Source: Nonomuraea sp. SBT364 (GTDB taxonomy: Bacteria; Actinomycetota; Actinomycetes; Streptosporangiales; Streptosporangiaceae). From it: a DNA stretch of 55,121 nt. This document shows positions 41,157 to 49,972 of this stretch, in pieces. Within the stretch, counting starts at the first letter, position 1, and every line of letters begins with the position of its first letter. Made by a program: the position numbers and the translations under genes. The stretch spans positions 1-55,121 of the forward strand of contig NZ_LAVL01000047.1 in the NCBI RefSeq assembly GCF_001083785.1. The letters run 5' to 3'. Below the pieces are notes generated by a model that worked only from the letters and a program-made list of their open reading frames with translations, was not told the origin of the DNA and ran no database searches.

Positions 41157-43829
41157 ATGAAACGTACGGCCGCGCTGGTCGCGGTGCTCGCCCTCGTGGG
41201 GGTGACGACGTGGCTGGTGTGGCCGTCAGCACCCGGTGTGCGCGGCCAGGACCAGATGATCACCGTCGTCGACGGCCCAGCCGACGACCAGCGGGTCCAA
41301 ATCGACACCACGTTCTACCCGCCGCCCGATGCCGGCAAGGCCCCGGCGGTGCTGCTCGCGCACGGGTTCGGCGGCAGCAAGCGGAGCATGCGCGAGCAGG
41401 CCGAGCGCCTGGCCGGGTCCGGCTACGCGGTGCTGGCCTGGTCGGCGCGCGGTTTCGGCCGCTCCACGGGCGAGATCGCGCTCAACTCGGCCGACTACGA
41501 GGTCAAGGACGTCAAGCAGCTCATCGACTGGCTGGCCAAGCGGCCGGAGGTCGCGCTCGACGCCTCGGGCGACCCGCGCGTCGGCATCGCGGGCGGCTCC
41601 TACGGCGGCGCGATCGCCCTCATGACGGCCGCCCACGACGCCCGCGTCGACGCGATCGTGCCCCAGATCACCTGGTCCGACCTGGCCGACGCGCTCTTCC
41701 CCGACGCCACCGGCAAGGGGCCGGAGAACGGCGTGTTCAAGCGCATGTGGGCGGGCATCTTCTTCGGCCGGGGCGGCGCGGGCGTGCCGCAGGGCCTGGA
41801 GGCGCTCACCGAACGGCCCGAGCCGCTCACCGCCGAGCAGGCGCGCTGCGGCCGCTTCCTGCCCGCGATCTGCGAGATCTACCAGGAGGTCGCCAAGACC
41901 GGCAAGGCCACGCCGGAGGCGGTCGAGCTGCTGCGCAAGTCGAGCCCCATCTCGGTCGCGGGCCAGATCAAGGCTCCGACGCTGCTCGTCCAGGGGCAGC
42001 GCGACTCGCTGTTCCCGCTCGACCACGCCGACGCCAACGCCAAGGCCATCGCCGCCGCGGGCACCCCGGTCAGCCTGGCCTGGTTCGACGGCGGCCACGA
42101 CGGCGGCGACGGCGAGGCCGACTGGCTGTACGAGCGGACGTCGGCCTGGTTCGACCACTACCTCAAGAACGAGGGCACCACCTCACCCCAGGCCGCGGAA
42201 GCGGGCGCCGCGTCGCCTGCCGGGACGCCCGTCAGCGCCTTCACCCTGACCCGCGACGGCGGTCGCGACCCGGGCACCCGCCAGCGCATCCGCCTGCACC
42301 CCGAAGCCGCGGCCTACCCGGGCCTCGGCGGCACCGACGTCACCGACGTCGCGCTCTCCGGCCCCGAGCAGCACGTGGTCAACCCGCCCGGTGGCTCCCC
42401 CGCCTCGATCTCCACGGTCCCGGGCGTCGGCAGCCTGCTCGGCGGCGGCCAGGGCGGTCTGAGCGTCTCGCTCGACATGCCGGGCCAGAGCGCCGCCTTC
42501 GAGTCCGCGCCGCTCACCCAGCCCCTCCAGCTCACGGGCGCGCCGACCGCCAAGATCCGGGTGTCCGGCACGGGCGAGGTGACACTGTTCGCCAAGCTGT
42601 TCGACGTGCCCGACTCGGTGCAGCCGCCGACCCTGCCCGCCGGCCTGGTGGCGCCCCTGCGCGTGACGATCCCGGAAGGCGCCGGCAGCGCCGAGGTCAC
42701 GGTCAGGCTGCCGGCCGTCGACCACCGCTTCGAGATCGGCCACCGGCTCCGGCTGGTGGTGGCCACCACCGACATGGGCTACGCGACCCCGGCCGAGCCC
42801 GCCGCCTACCGTGTCGGCCTGGCCTCCCCCGCGGTGTCGATCCCGACGGTCGCCACCCTCGCCGCCCCGCCCGCGGGGATCCCCTGGTGGGTGTGGGCGA
42901 TGCCGCTGGCGGCGATCCTCGTCGCCGCCGCCGTCCTCGCCACCGGCCGCACCGGGCGCCGCCCCGCCCCGGCCACGGCGGCCGGCACCTCCGCCGTCAC
43001 CCCGGCCGACGTGGTCGGGATCGTCCCGGCCGCGACGCCCGATGCGGCACCGGATTCCGTGCCGGAGACGGTGCCGAGTTCCGTGCCGGAGTCGGTGCCG
43101 TTGGACATCCGTGGGCTGACCAAGGCCTACCGCAACGGCGAACTGGCCGTGGACGGCCTGTCGTTCCGCGTCGAGCAGGGCCAGGTGCTGGGCCTGCTGG
43201 GCCCCAACGGCGCCGGGAAGACCACCACGATGCGCATGATGATGGGCCTCATCCACCCCGACGGCGGCGAGGTCCGGATCTTCGGCGAGCCCGTCACCCC
43301 CGGCGCGCCCGTCCTGTCCAGGCTGGGCTCGTTCGTGGAGGGCCCCGGCTTCCTGCCGCACCTGTCCGGCCGCGACAACCTGCACCTCTACTGGGCCGCC
43401 ACCGGCCGCCCCGCCGCCGACGCCCGTTTCGACGAGGCGCTGGAGATCGCCGGCCTCGGCACCGCCCTGGAGCGGGCCGTACGCACCTACTCCCAGGGCA
43501 TGCGCCAGCGGCTGGCCATCGCCCAGGCCATGCTCGGCCTGCCCGACCTGCTCGTGCTCGACGAACCCACCAACGGCCTCGACCCGCCCCAGATCCGGGA
43601 GATGCGCGAGGTGCTCAAGCGCTACGCGCGCGACGGCCGTACGGTGATCGTCTCCAGTCACTTGCTGGCCGAGGTGGAGCAGACCTGCACGCACGTGGTC
43701 GTCATGCGGCGCGGCAGGCTCGTGTCGGCCGGCCCGGTGTCGGCGCTGCTCAGCTCGGCCGTGACGACCAACGGGCACGGGCCGCGCCTGGAAGATGTGT
43801 TCCTGGACCTCATCGGGGAGAAGGCATGA
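41157..43829 (+). CDS. Fusion of S15-type (CocE/Xaa-Pro) hydrolase and ABC transporter ATPase
   Basis: An 890-residue, three-part protein. Residues 1-20 are a signal/anchor helix. Residues 40-555 are an alpha/beta hydrolase of the S15/CocE type with Ser148 (GGSYGG), Asp283 (QGQRDSLFP) and His314 (GGHDGG), plus the jelly-roll domain. A helix at about 575-597 crosses the membrane. Residues 640-890 are an ABC ATPase with Walker A GPNGAGKT (682-689), signature YSQGMRQRLAIAQA near 778 and LLVLDEPT near 800. The hydrolase would therefore lie outside the cell and the ATPase inside. The stop overlaps the permease start (ATGA), so both form one exporter. Confidence 0.88.
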   Translation: MKRTAALVAVLALVGVTTWLVWPSAPGVRGQDQMITVVDGPADDQRVQIDTTFYPPPDAGKAPAVLLAHGFGGSKRSMREQAERLAGSGYAVLAWSARGFGRSTGEIALNSADYEVKDVKQLIDWLAKRPEVALDASGDPRVGIAGGSYGGAIALMTAAHDARVDAIVPQITWSDLADALFPDATGKGPENGVFKRMWAGIFFGRGGAGVPQGLEALTERPEPLTAEQARCGRFLPAICEIYQEVAKTGKATPEAVELLRKSSPISVAGQIKAPTLLVQGQRDSLFPLDHADANAKAIAAAGTPVSLAWFDGGHDGGDGEADWLYERTSAWFDHYLKNEGTTSPQAAEAGAASPAGTPVSAFTLTRDGGRDPGTRQRIRLHPEAAAYPGLGGTDVTDVALSGPEQHVVNPPGGSPASISTVPGVGSLLGGGQGGLSVSLDMPGQSAAFESAPLTQPLQLTGAPTAKIRVSGTGEVTLFAKLFDVPDSVQPPTLPAGLVAPLRVTIPEGAGSAEVTVRLPAVDHRFEIGHRLRLVVATTDMGYATPAEPAAYRVGLASPAVSIPTVATLAAPPAGIPWWVWAMPLAAILVAAAVLATGRTGRRPAPATAAGTSAVTPADVVGIVPAATPDAAPDSVPETVPSSVPESVPLDIRGLTKAYRNGELAVDGLSFRVEQGQVLGLLGPNGAGKTTTMRMMMGLIHPDGGEVRIFGEPVTPGAPVLSRLGSFVEGPGFLPHLSGRDNLHLYWAATGRPAADARFDEALEIAGLGTALERAVRTYSQGMRQRLAIAQAMLGLPDLLVLDEPTNGLDPPQIREMREVLKRYARDGRTVIVSSHLLAEVEQTCTHVVVMRRGRLVSAGPVSALLSSAVTTNGHGPRLEDVFLDLIGEKA

Positions 43830-44671
43830 CCGCCGCGACGGGCTACTCGCCCCGCCGGACCCTCCCGCTGAGGGTCGAGATCGTCAGGCAGTTCAAGCGG
43901 CGGCGCACGCTCGGCATGTTCGGGCTGCTGCTGGCGCTGCCGTGGATCCTCGTGATCGCGTTCCAGCTCGGCCCGGACGGCTTCGGCGACCAGTCGTCGC
44001 TGCGCATCTCCGACCTGGCGACGGCCAGCGGGCTCAACTTCGCAGCGTTCGCGCTGTCGGTCTCGGCGAGCTTCCTGCTGGTGGTCGCCGTGGCGCTGTT
44101 CTGCGGCGACACGGTGGCCAGCGAGGCCAACTGGTCGTCGCTGCGCTATCTGCTGGCGGCCCCCGTGCCGCGTGACCGGCTGCTGCGGCAGAAGCTCATC
44201 GTGGCGCTCGGCTACTCGGCCGCCGCCGTGATCAGCCTGCCGCTGATGGCCCTCCTGGCGGGCACCCTGGCGTTCGGCTGGGCCGACATCCAGGTGCCCG
44301 GCACCGGCGAGACCATCCCGGCGCTCGACGTCCTGCCGCGTTTCGGCATCGTGATCGGCTACGCCATGGTCAGCCAGCTCGTCGTGGCGGCCCTGGCGTT
44401 CCTCATCTCCACGATGACCGACTCGCCCCTGGGCGCGGTGGGAGGCGCGGTCGGCCTGTGGATCGTCTGCACCATCCTGCAGGCGGTGGAGGCGCTGGGG
44501 GCGCTGCGCGAGTTCCTGCCGACGTTCTGGAACAACGCCTGGATCGACGCGCTGGCGCCCGAGCTCGACTGGAGCGGCATGGCGAGGGGCGCCTCGGTGT
44601 CGGTCACGTACGCGGCCATCCTCATCGCCATCGCCTTCCGCCGCTTCCGCGGCAAGGACGTGGTCAGCTGA
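43826..44671 (+). CDS. ABC transporter permease (ABC-2 type)
   Basis: A 281-residue membrane protein with about six helices. The first cytoplasmic part contains EIVRQFKRRRTLGMFG and the loop has SSLRYLLAAPVPRDRLLRQKL, typical of ABC-2 permeases. It overlaps the fused hydrolase-ATPase gene by four bases (ATGA) and is its obvious partner. Substrate unknown. After its stop the DNA changes to a 463-bp repeat-rich non-coding stretch. Confidence 0.88.
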   Translation: MTAATGYSPRRTLPLRVEIVRQFKRRRTLGMFGLLLALPWILVIAFQLGPDGFGDQSSLRISDLATASGLNFAAFALSVSASFLLVVAVALFCGDTVASEANWSSLRYLLAAPVPRDRLLRQKLIVALGYSAAAVISLPLMALLAGTLAFGWADIQVPGTGETIPALDVLPRFGIVIGYAMVSQLVVAALAFLISTMTDSPLGAVGGAVGLWIVCTILQAVEALGALREFLPTFWNNAWIDALAPELDWSGMARGASVSVTYAAILIAIAFRRFRGKDVVS

Positions 44672-45134
44672 CCCGGCCCCCCGAGGCGGGGGGAACTCAC
44701 CACCGCGAGAACGACCGTAACGGCCCCCAGGGCCGACCGCCCCACCGGCAGCCAGCCCGTGAACCACGTGCCCTACCGCCGGCCGCCCGGGATCACTTGC
44801 CCCGCAGGCCGCCGCCCCCGGATGCCCGCCGGGGTCGGCGGTCAGCCCGGGACCTACGCCGGGGTCGGCGGTCAGCCCAGGACCCCCGCCAGGGCCGGCG
44901 GTCAGCCCGGGAACCACGTGCCCTACCGGCGGCCGCCCGGGATCGCTCGCCCGCAGGCCGCCGCCCCTGGATGCCCGACGAGGTCGGTCGCCCACCGGCA
45001 CCACTTGCCCTGCAGGCCGTCGGGGCCGGCGGTCAGCCCAGGACCTACGCCGGGGTCGGCGGTCAGCCCGGGACCTACGCCGGGGTCGGCGGTCAGCCCG
45101 GGAGGGACGCCGGGGTCGGTGGTGGTTCCTTTGG
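44672..45134. repeat. Repeat-rich intergenic stretch with 30-bp tandem units
   Basis: Three 30-bp units lie at 44821-44910 and about four at 45013-45125; the shared core of each unit is CGGGGTCGGCGGTCAGCCC. A longer block (GAACCACGTGCCCTACCG..) near 44759-44833 recurs near 44910-44980. Open frames exist on both strands as repetitive Gly/Pro-rich peptides but none has a good start or family. No gene is supported here. Confidence 0.75.
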
Positions 45135-45536
45135 TCATCTGCCGAGGGGAGCGCGTCGGGCGAACACCTTCCGGTGGCTGATCCGCCAGCCGTGATCCAG
45201 TCGCATGACGGTGTCCTCGTAGGTCACACTCGCGCTCGTACCGTCCGCGTTGATCCCGATGCCCTTGGACCGCGCCTGGACCCGGCCGTCGGCCTGTTCG
45301 GTCAGGACGACGTTCGTGACGTGATGACCGACCGGATTCAGCTCTCCCAGCGCACGCCCCGCGTCGGCGCACGCCGCCACCCCCCGCAGGACCTCCTGCC
45401 CGAAGTCGGTGACGTCGTACAGCACGTCGGCGGTGAACACCTCGTCCAGGCGGTCCAGTTCCCCGCTGTCACACAGGTGGCCGTGCATCGCGATCAGCTC
45501 GGCGATGACGAAGCGATCTTCAAGCGTGAGGGCCAT
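45135..45536 (-). CDS. NTF2-like/SnoaL-like protein
   Basis: A 133-residue protein of the NTF2-like fold: LEDRFVIAELIAMHGHLCDSGELDRLDEVFTADVLYDVTD at the N-terminus and HHVTNVVLTEQADGRVQARSKGIGI in the sheet. Family members include isomerases, dehydratases and ligand-binding proteins; the specific activity is unknown. ATG at 45536 is preceded by AAGGAT. It is divergent from a TetR gene, with two matching palindromes in the 100-bp space, so it is a probable TetR target. Confidence 0.85.
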   Translation of the reverse strand: MALTLEDRFVIAELIAMHGHLCDSGELDRLDEVFTADVLYDVTDFGQEVLRGVAACADAGRALGELNPVGHHVTNVVLTEQADGRVQARSKGIGINADGTSASVTYEDTVMRLDHGWRISHRKVFARRAPLGR

Positions 45537-45564
45537 GGCGATCCTTTGGTGAGGACGAGCGATA

Positions 45565-45613
45565 CGGGGAGCTCCCCGGTCCTGGCGCGCTACCATAAGC
45601 GGGGAACTCCCCG
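45565..45613. promoter_or_regulatory. Two palindromic operators between divergent genes
   Basis: CGGGGAGCTCCCCG (45565-45578) is a perfect palindrome, and CGGGGAACTCCCCG (45600-45613) is the same site with one change. Centres are 35 bp apart. The sequence TACCATAAG between them contains -10-like hexamers. They are the likely binding sites of the TetR protein encoded next to them. Confidence 0.68.
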
Positions 45614-45636
45614 TTTCGCAACCGAGAGGCAGGACA

Positions 45637-46284
45637 GTGGCGCATCCGGGCAAGCCCGCCACCGCGGGACGACCGCGCAGAACCGACTCGGCCAGAAACG
45701 CCGCAGCGCTGCTCGCGGCGGCGAAGGACCTGTTCGGGGAGCACGGGACCGAGGTCGCGCTGGACGACGTGGCCCGGCGGGCGGGTGTCGGCAACGCGAC
45801 GCTCTACCGGCACTTCCCCACCCGGTGCGACCTGATCGTGGCGGTGTACGCGGACGAGGTGACCGCGTTGTGCGCCAGGGGCACCGCCCTGCTGGAGTCC
45901 GCGTCGGCGGATCAGGCGCTGTACTCCTGGCTGGACGACTTCGTCACGCACGTCGCCACCAAGCGCAGCCTGGCCTTCGCCGCCACGGAGAACGACGCGG
46001 CGCGGCGCACGGAACTGTTCGAGCGCTGGCACACGTCCATGCGATCGACAGCGCGGGAGCTTCTCGCCCGGGCCCAGGACGCCGGCGCCGCGGACGGGAA
46101 CCTCACCGTCGATGACGTGCTCGCCCTGGCGAACGCGGCTGCGATCGCGGGCGGCGGCGCGAAGGGTGCCCGACGCCTCCTGCGGATCGCGCGCGACGGC
46201 TTCGCGGGACCCGGAACCCTTCGCGGCGAGCGTGCTCAGGGCGCTCAGGGCGCTGCCCAGGGGGGCGGGCGGCCCGGCGGGTGA
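45637..46284 (+). CDS. TetR-family transcriptional regulator
   Basis: A 215-residue protein with an N-terminal HTH (RNAAALLAAAKDLFGEHGTEVALDDVARRAGVGNATLYRHFPTRCDL, residues 20-66) and a TetR-type C-terminal domain. The tail is Gln/Gly-rich (GAQGAAQGGG). GTG at 45637. It is divergent from the NTF2-like gene with twin operators between them. The next gene starts 23 bp after its stop on the same strand. Confidence 0.92.
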   Translation: MAHPGKPATAGRPRRTDSARNAAALLAAAKDLFGEHGTEVALDDVARRAGVGNATLYRHFPTRCDLIVAVYADEVTALCARGTALLESASADQALYSWLDDFVTHVATKRSLAFAATENDAARRTELFERWHTSMRSTARELLARAQDAGAADGNLTVDDVLALANAAAIAGGGAKGARRLLRIARDGFAGPGTLRGERAQGAQGAAQGGGRPGG

Positions 46285-46307
46285 GCGGGATCGGGCAGAA
46301 TCGGCGC

Positions 46308-49300
46308 ATGCGGTTCGGGGTCCTTGGGGCGTTGGAGGTGCGCGGATCTTCCGGTGAGGTGATGACCGTCGGCGGGCCGCGGCCGCGAGCGCTGCTCGTG
46401 ATGCTGCTGCTGAACGCCGGACGAGTGGTGCCCGTCGAGGAGCTGATCGACGGGCAGTACGGGGAGGATCCGCCGGCGGGGGCGGCCAACGCCGTGCAGG
46501 CTCATGTGTCGCGGCTGCGGCGGGGGCTGGGGGCGGGGCTGGTCGAGTTCCATGGGAGCGGATACCGGCTGGCGGTCGATCCGGACGACGTGGACGTACA
46601 CAGGTTCGAGCGCCTCGCCCGGGAAGGGCGGCGGCTGGTGGCCTCGGGGCATCACGCGCGGGGCGCGGCCCTGCTGCGGGAGGGGCTCGGGCTCTGGCGT
46701 GGGCCGGCGCTGAGCGATCTGCCCTCGGGCGGGGCGCAGGCGGCACGGCTGGAGGAGCTGCGGCTCGGGGCTCTGGAGGATCTGGCGGAGGCCGAGCTCG
46801 GGCTGCCGGAGGGGGCTTCGGCGGCGGAGCTGCGGCGGCTGGTGGATGCGCATCCGCTGCGCGAACGACTGCGGGCGCAGTTGATGCGGGCGCTGCACGC
46901 GGCGGGGCGGCAGGCGGAGGCGCTGGAGGTGTTCCAGGAGGGGCGGCGGCTGCTGGCGGATGAGCTCGGGGTCGATCCCGGTGCCGAGCTCGCGGGTGCG
47001 CACCTCGACGTGCTGCGGGCCTCCGCGCCCGTGCCCTCGGTGCGGCGCGGTTTGCCTGCCCAGCTCACGAGCTTCGTGGGCCGGGAGGAGGAGCTGGCGC
47101 TGATCGGGCGGCTGCGGGATGCCCGGCTGGTCACCATCGTCGGCCCCGGCGGCACCGGCAAGACCCGTCTCGCGCTCGAGGCGGCCGCGCGCGACGCGGC
47201 CGACGCGACTGACGCGACTGACGCGGGAGCGAACACGGGCGCGGGAGCGAACACGGGCGCGGCTGCAAGTGTGCAGGCTTGTTTCGTCGATCTGACGCCG
47301 CTGGCGGAGGCTCCCGGGGATGACGGCGGTGCGGGGGTCGAGGAGATCGCCCGCGTGGTGCTGGGGGCGCTCGGCGTGCGGGAGGGCGGGCTGCGCGCGC
47401 CGTACGCGGTGGACCCCGTGCGGCGGCTGGCGGCGGCGCTCGGCGGGCAGGAGACGCTGGTCGTCCTGGACAACTGCGAGCACGTGGTGGGCGCCGCGGC
47501 CGGGCTGGTGCGGGAGCTGCTCGGCGAGTGCCCGGGGCTGCGGGTGCTGGCCACCAGCCGGGAGCCGCTCGGGATCACGGGTGAGGCGCTGGTGACGCTG
47601 CCGCCGCTGAGCACCCCGCCCGCCGGTCAGGAGCCGGCGGAGCCGAGGGAGGTGGCCGGGGCGCTGGCCTATCCGGCCGTGCGGTTGTTCGCCGACCGGG
47701 CGGGGGCCGTACGGCAGGGGTTCGTGGTGGAGCCCGGCAACGTGGAGGCCGTCGTACGGATCTGCACGGCGCTGGAGGGGGTGCCGCTGGCCATCGAGCT
47801 GGCGGCGGCCCGGCTGCGGTCGTTCGGGGTGGCGGAGATCGCCGCGCGGCTGGGTGAGGACGGGCGGTTCCGGCTGCTGTCGCGGGGAGATCGTACGGCG
47901 GCGGCGCGGCACCGGACGTTGCGCGCGGTCGTCGAGTGGAGCTGGGATCTGCTGGACGCGGACGAGCAGGCGCTGGCCCGGCGGTTCTCGGTGTTCGCGG
48001 GCGGCGCGACGCTGGCGGCGGTGGAGGAGGTGTGCGGGCTCGACGACGCGGCGGGGCTGCTGGGCGATCTGGTGGACAAGTCGCTCGTCGAGCGCGCCGG
48101 CGGACGATACCGGATGCTGGAGACGATCCGGTTGTTCTGCGCCGAACGGCTGGCCGAGGCCGGGGAGCTCGAGTGGACGCGGGAGCGGCACGGGCGGTGT
48201 TTCGAGGAGCTGGCGCAGCGCGCCGATCCGCACCTGCGGCGCGGTGAGCAGCTCGAATGGCTGCGGCGGCTGTCCGCCGAGCACGGCAATCTCATGGGCG
48301 CGCTGCGCTGGGCCGTCCGGCACGACCGTGACAGGGCGCTGCGCATGGTGGCGGTGCTGGCGTCGTACTGGTGGCTGAGCGGGCGGCGGAGCCAGGCCGG
48401 CGAGCCGGCGGCGGAGCTGCTGAAGGCCATCGGGCGGCCCGTCGAAGGGCTGGAGGAGGGGTACGTGATGTGCGTGGTGCACGCCGTACCCCCGGCCGCG
48501 GCGGAGCACTGGGATCGGGCGGCGGCGTTCATCGCCGGGCTGGACCGGCCGTTGCGTCATCCGTTCACCGCCGCGCTGTGGGGGATGACGATGGGGCCGC
48601 CGGCCCGGCCGGTCGGGCCGGAGACGGACTGGGTGCTGGGCTCCGATCCGTGGAGCCTGACGCTGGGGCGGCTCGGGCGGGCGTTGCTGCGGGTGATCGA
48701 CGGTGATCCGGCCGGGGGCGAGCGGGATCTGGAGGACGTGCTGGCGCGCTTCCGCGCGGTGGGTGAGCGGTGGGGGATCGCTCAGGGGCTGGACTGGCTG
48801 GCCCTGGTCGCCGGGTGGCGCGGCGACTGGCGGCGGGCCGGGGAGATGTGGCGGGAGGCGCTGGAGCTGCTCGGCGAGCTGGGGGCGCTGGAGGAGATGG
48901 CGGACGTGCTCGGGCGGCAGGCCGAGGCTCTGGTGCGCGAAGGGGACCTGCCGGGCGGTGCCGCCGCCTACCGGCGGGCCGGGGACGCCTCCTTGCGGGC
49001 CGGGCGCGGCACGGCGCCGGTCATGGTGGAGGTGGGGCTGGGTGAGCTCGCCCTGGCCGCGGGCGACGCCGCCGAGGCCCGGCGGCGGTTCGAGCGGGCG
49101 CTGGAGGCGTCGGGGAGCGGCGGGTTCGGGGCCCGGCAGGCGCGGGCGCGGGTGCTCGTCGCCCTGGCGCGCCTCACGACAGCCCAGCGACGGACCGGCG
49201 TACGCGCCACCGTGCGAAACCGTCCCGCTGGAGAGGCGGCGGACGTACGGGATGTGGCGGGGGGGGCGGGGTCGATCGCCGCCGCCAGCTCCGGCCGGTT

Positions 49301-49415
49301 GGCGACGGTACGGCGCAGCGCCTCGTCACGGCCCCCCGGGGCGCCCTTCCCGTGGTGGCCGGACAGCAGCACGGCGGCCCCCCCCTCCCCCCGCCACACC
49401 GGCGGCTTGGTGTAG
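46308..49415 (+). CDS. AfsR/SARP-type regulator with NB-ARC ATPase domain
   Basis: The product is 1,035 residues as read. The winged-helix DNA-binding domain (1-95) and BTAD (100-250) match SARP regulators. The ATPase domain has GPGGTGKTR near 281-290 and VVLDNCEH near 385, and the rest is helical repeats. In-frame micro-repeats (DATDATDAGANTGAGANTGA) occur near residue 300. The protein appears intact to about position 49190. After that it reads into the antisense of trmD and becomes low-complexity to a stop at 49415, so the natural C-terminus seems lost. Confidence 0.85.
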   Translation: MRFGVLGALEVRGSSGEVMTVGGPRPRALLVMLLLNAGRVVPVEELIDGQYGEDPPAGAANAVQAHVSRLRRGLGAGLVEFHGSGYRLAVDPDDVDVHRFERLAREGRRLVASGHHARGAALLREGLGLWRGPALSDLPSGGAQAARLEELRLGALEDLAEAELGLPEGASAAELRRLVDAHPLRERLRAQLMRALHAAGRQAEALEVFQEGRRLLADELGVDPGAELAGAHLDVLRASAPVPSVRRGLPAQLTSFVGREEELALIGRLRDARLVTIVGPGGTGKTRLALEAAARDAADATDATDAGANTGAGANTGAAASVQACFVDLTPLAEAPGDDGGAGVEEIARVVLGALGVREGGLRAPYAVDPVRRLAAALGGQETLVVLDNCEHVVGAAAGLVRELLGECPGLRVLATSREPLGITGEALVTLPPLSTPPAGQEPAEPREVAGALAYPAVRLFADRAGAVRQGFVVEPGNVEAVVRICTALEGVPLAIELAAARLRSFGVAEIAARLGEDGRFRLLSRGDRTAAARHRTLRAVVEWSWDLLDADEQALARRFSVFAGGATLAAVEEVCGLDDAAGLLGDLVDKSLVERAGGRYRMLETIRLFCAERLAEAGELEWTRERHGRCFEELAQRADPHLRRGEQLEWLRRLSAEHGNLMGALRWAVRHDRDRALRMVAVLASYWWLSGRRSQAGEPAAELLKAIGRPVEGLEEGYVMCVVHAVPPAAAEHWDRAAAFIAGLDRPLRHPFTAALWGMTMGPPARPVGPETDWVLGSDPWSLTLGRLGRALLRVIDGDPAGGERDLEDVLARFRAVGERWGIAQGLDWLALVAGWRGDWRRAGEMWREALELLGELGALEEMADVLGRQAEALVREGDLPGGAAAYRRAGDASLRAGRGTAPVMVEVGLGELALAAGDAAEARRRFERALEASGSGGFGARQARARVLVALARLTTAQRRTGVRATVRNRPAGEAADVRDVAGGAGSIAAASSGRLATVRRSASSRPPGAPFPWWPDSSTAAPPSPRHTGGLV

Positions 49416-49972
49416 ACGGGGCCTTCCAGCAGGTTGCGCATCGCGCCGGGCGCGAAGGAGTCGTCGACGGCCGAGTGCGCGTTGCCGAGCACGCCGGGCA
49501 GCAGCCGGCCGATGGCCTCCACCATCACCAGCACCGCCACCTCGCCACCTGCCAGCACGTAGTCGCCGATGCTCACCTCGTCGACCCGCAGCCGCGTGCC
49601 GTACTCGGCCATGACCCGCGAGTCGATGCCCTCGTAACGGCCGCACGCGAACAGCAGCCAGGGCTCGGCCGCGAGCTCCTGGGCCAGCTCCTGGGTGAAC
49701 GGCCGGCCGCTCGGCGTGGGCACGATCACGCGCGGCGCCCCGTCGCCGATGATCTCGTCGAGCGCCTCGCCCCAGACCTCCGGCTTCATCACCATGCCGG
49801 GACCGCCGCCGTACGGTGTGTCGTCGACGGTCTTGTGCACGTCGTGCGCCCAGTCGCGGAGCTGGTGGGTGTGTACGTCGAGGATGCCGCGCTCGCGCGC
49901 CTTGCCGATGAGGGAGACGTCGAGCGGCGCGAAGTATTCGGGGAAGATCGAGATGATGTCGAGGCGGGTCAC
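48968..49972 (-). CDS. trmD: tRNA (guanine-N1)-methyltransferase with abnormal C-terminal extension
   Basis: TrmD methylates G37 of tRNAs. Residues 1-235 are a normal SPOUT enzyme: LDIISIFPEYFAPL, DDTPYGGGPGMVMKPE, FACGRYEGIDSRV, EVSIGDYVLAGGEVAVLVMVEA and LLSGHHGKGAPGGRDEALRRT. From about residue 240 (position 49255) the frame continues for roughly 95 residues of Ala/Arg/Pro/Ser-rich sequence that is antisense to the AfsR-like gene, ending at 48968. This tail is not part of the family. It overlaps rimM by four bases (GTGA) as usual, but rplS does not follow. Confidence 0.9.
   Translation of the reverse strand: MTRLDIISIFPEYFAPLDVSLIGKARERGILDVHTHQLRDWAHDVHKTVDDTPYGGGPGMVMKPEVWGEALDEIIGDGAPRVIVPTPSGRPFTQELAQELAAEPWLLFACGRYEGIDSRVMAEYGTRLRVDEVSIGDYVLAGGEVAVLVMVEAIGRLLPGVLGNAHSAVDDSFAPGAMRNLLEGPVYTKPPVWRGEGGAAVLLSGHHGKGAPGGRDEALRRTVANRPELAAAIDPAPPATSRTSAASPAGRFRTVARTPVRRWAVVRRARATSTRARACRAPNPPLPDASSARSNRRRASAASPAARASSPSPTSTMTGAVPRPARKEASPARR

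Noticed and set aside
44759..45125. CRISPR-like array
   Set aside because: The 30-bp units are contiguous tandem copies with no unique spacers, and no cas genes are present.
44759..45181. Repetitive Gly/Pro/Val protein encoded in the tandem repeats
   Set aside because: Both strands give similar repetitive frames, and the plus-strand frame runs into the NTF2-like gene. No ribosome site or conserved domain supports translation.
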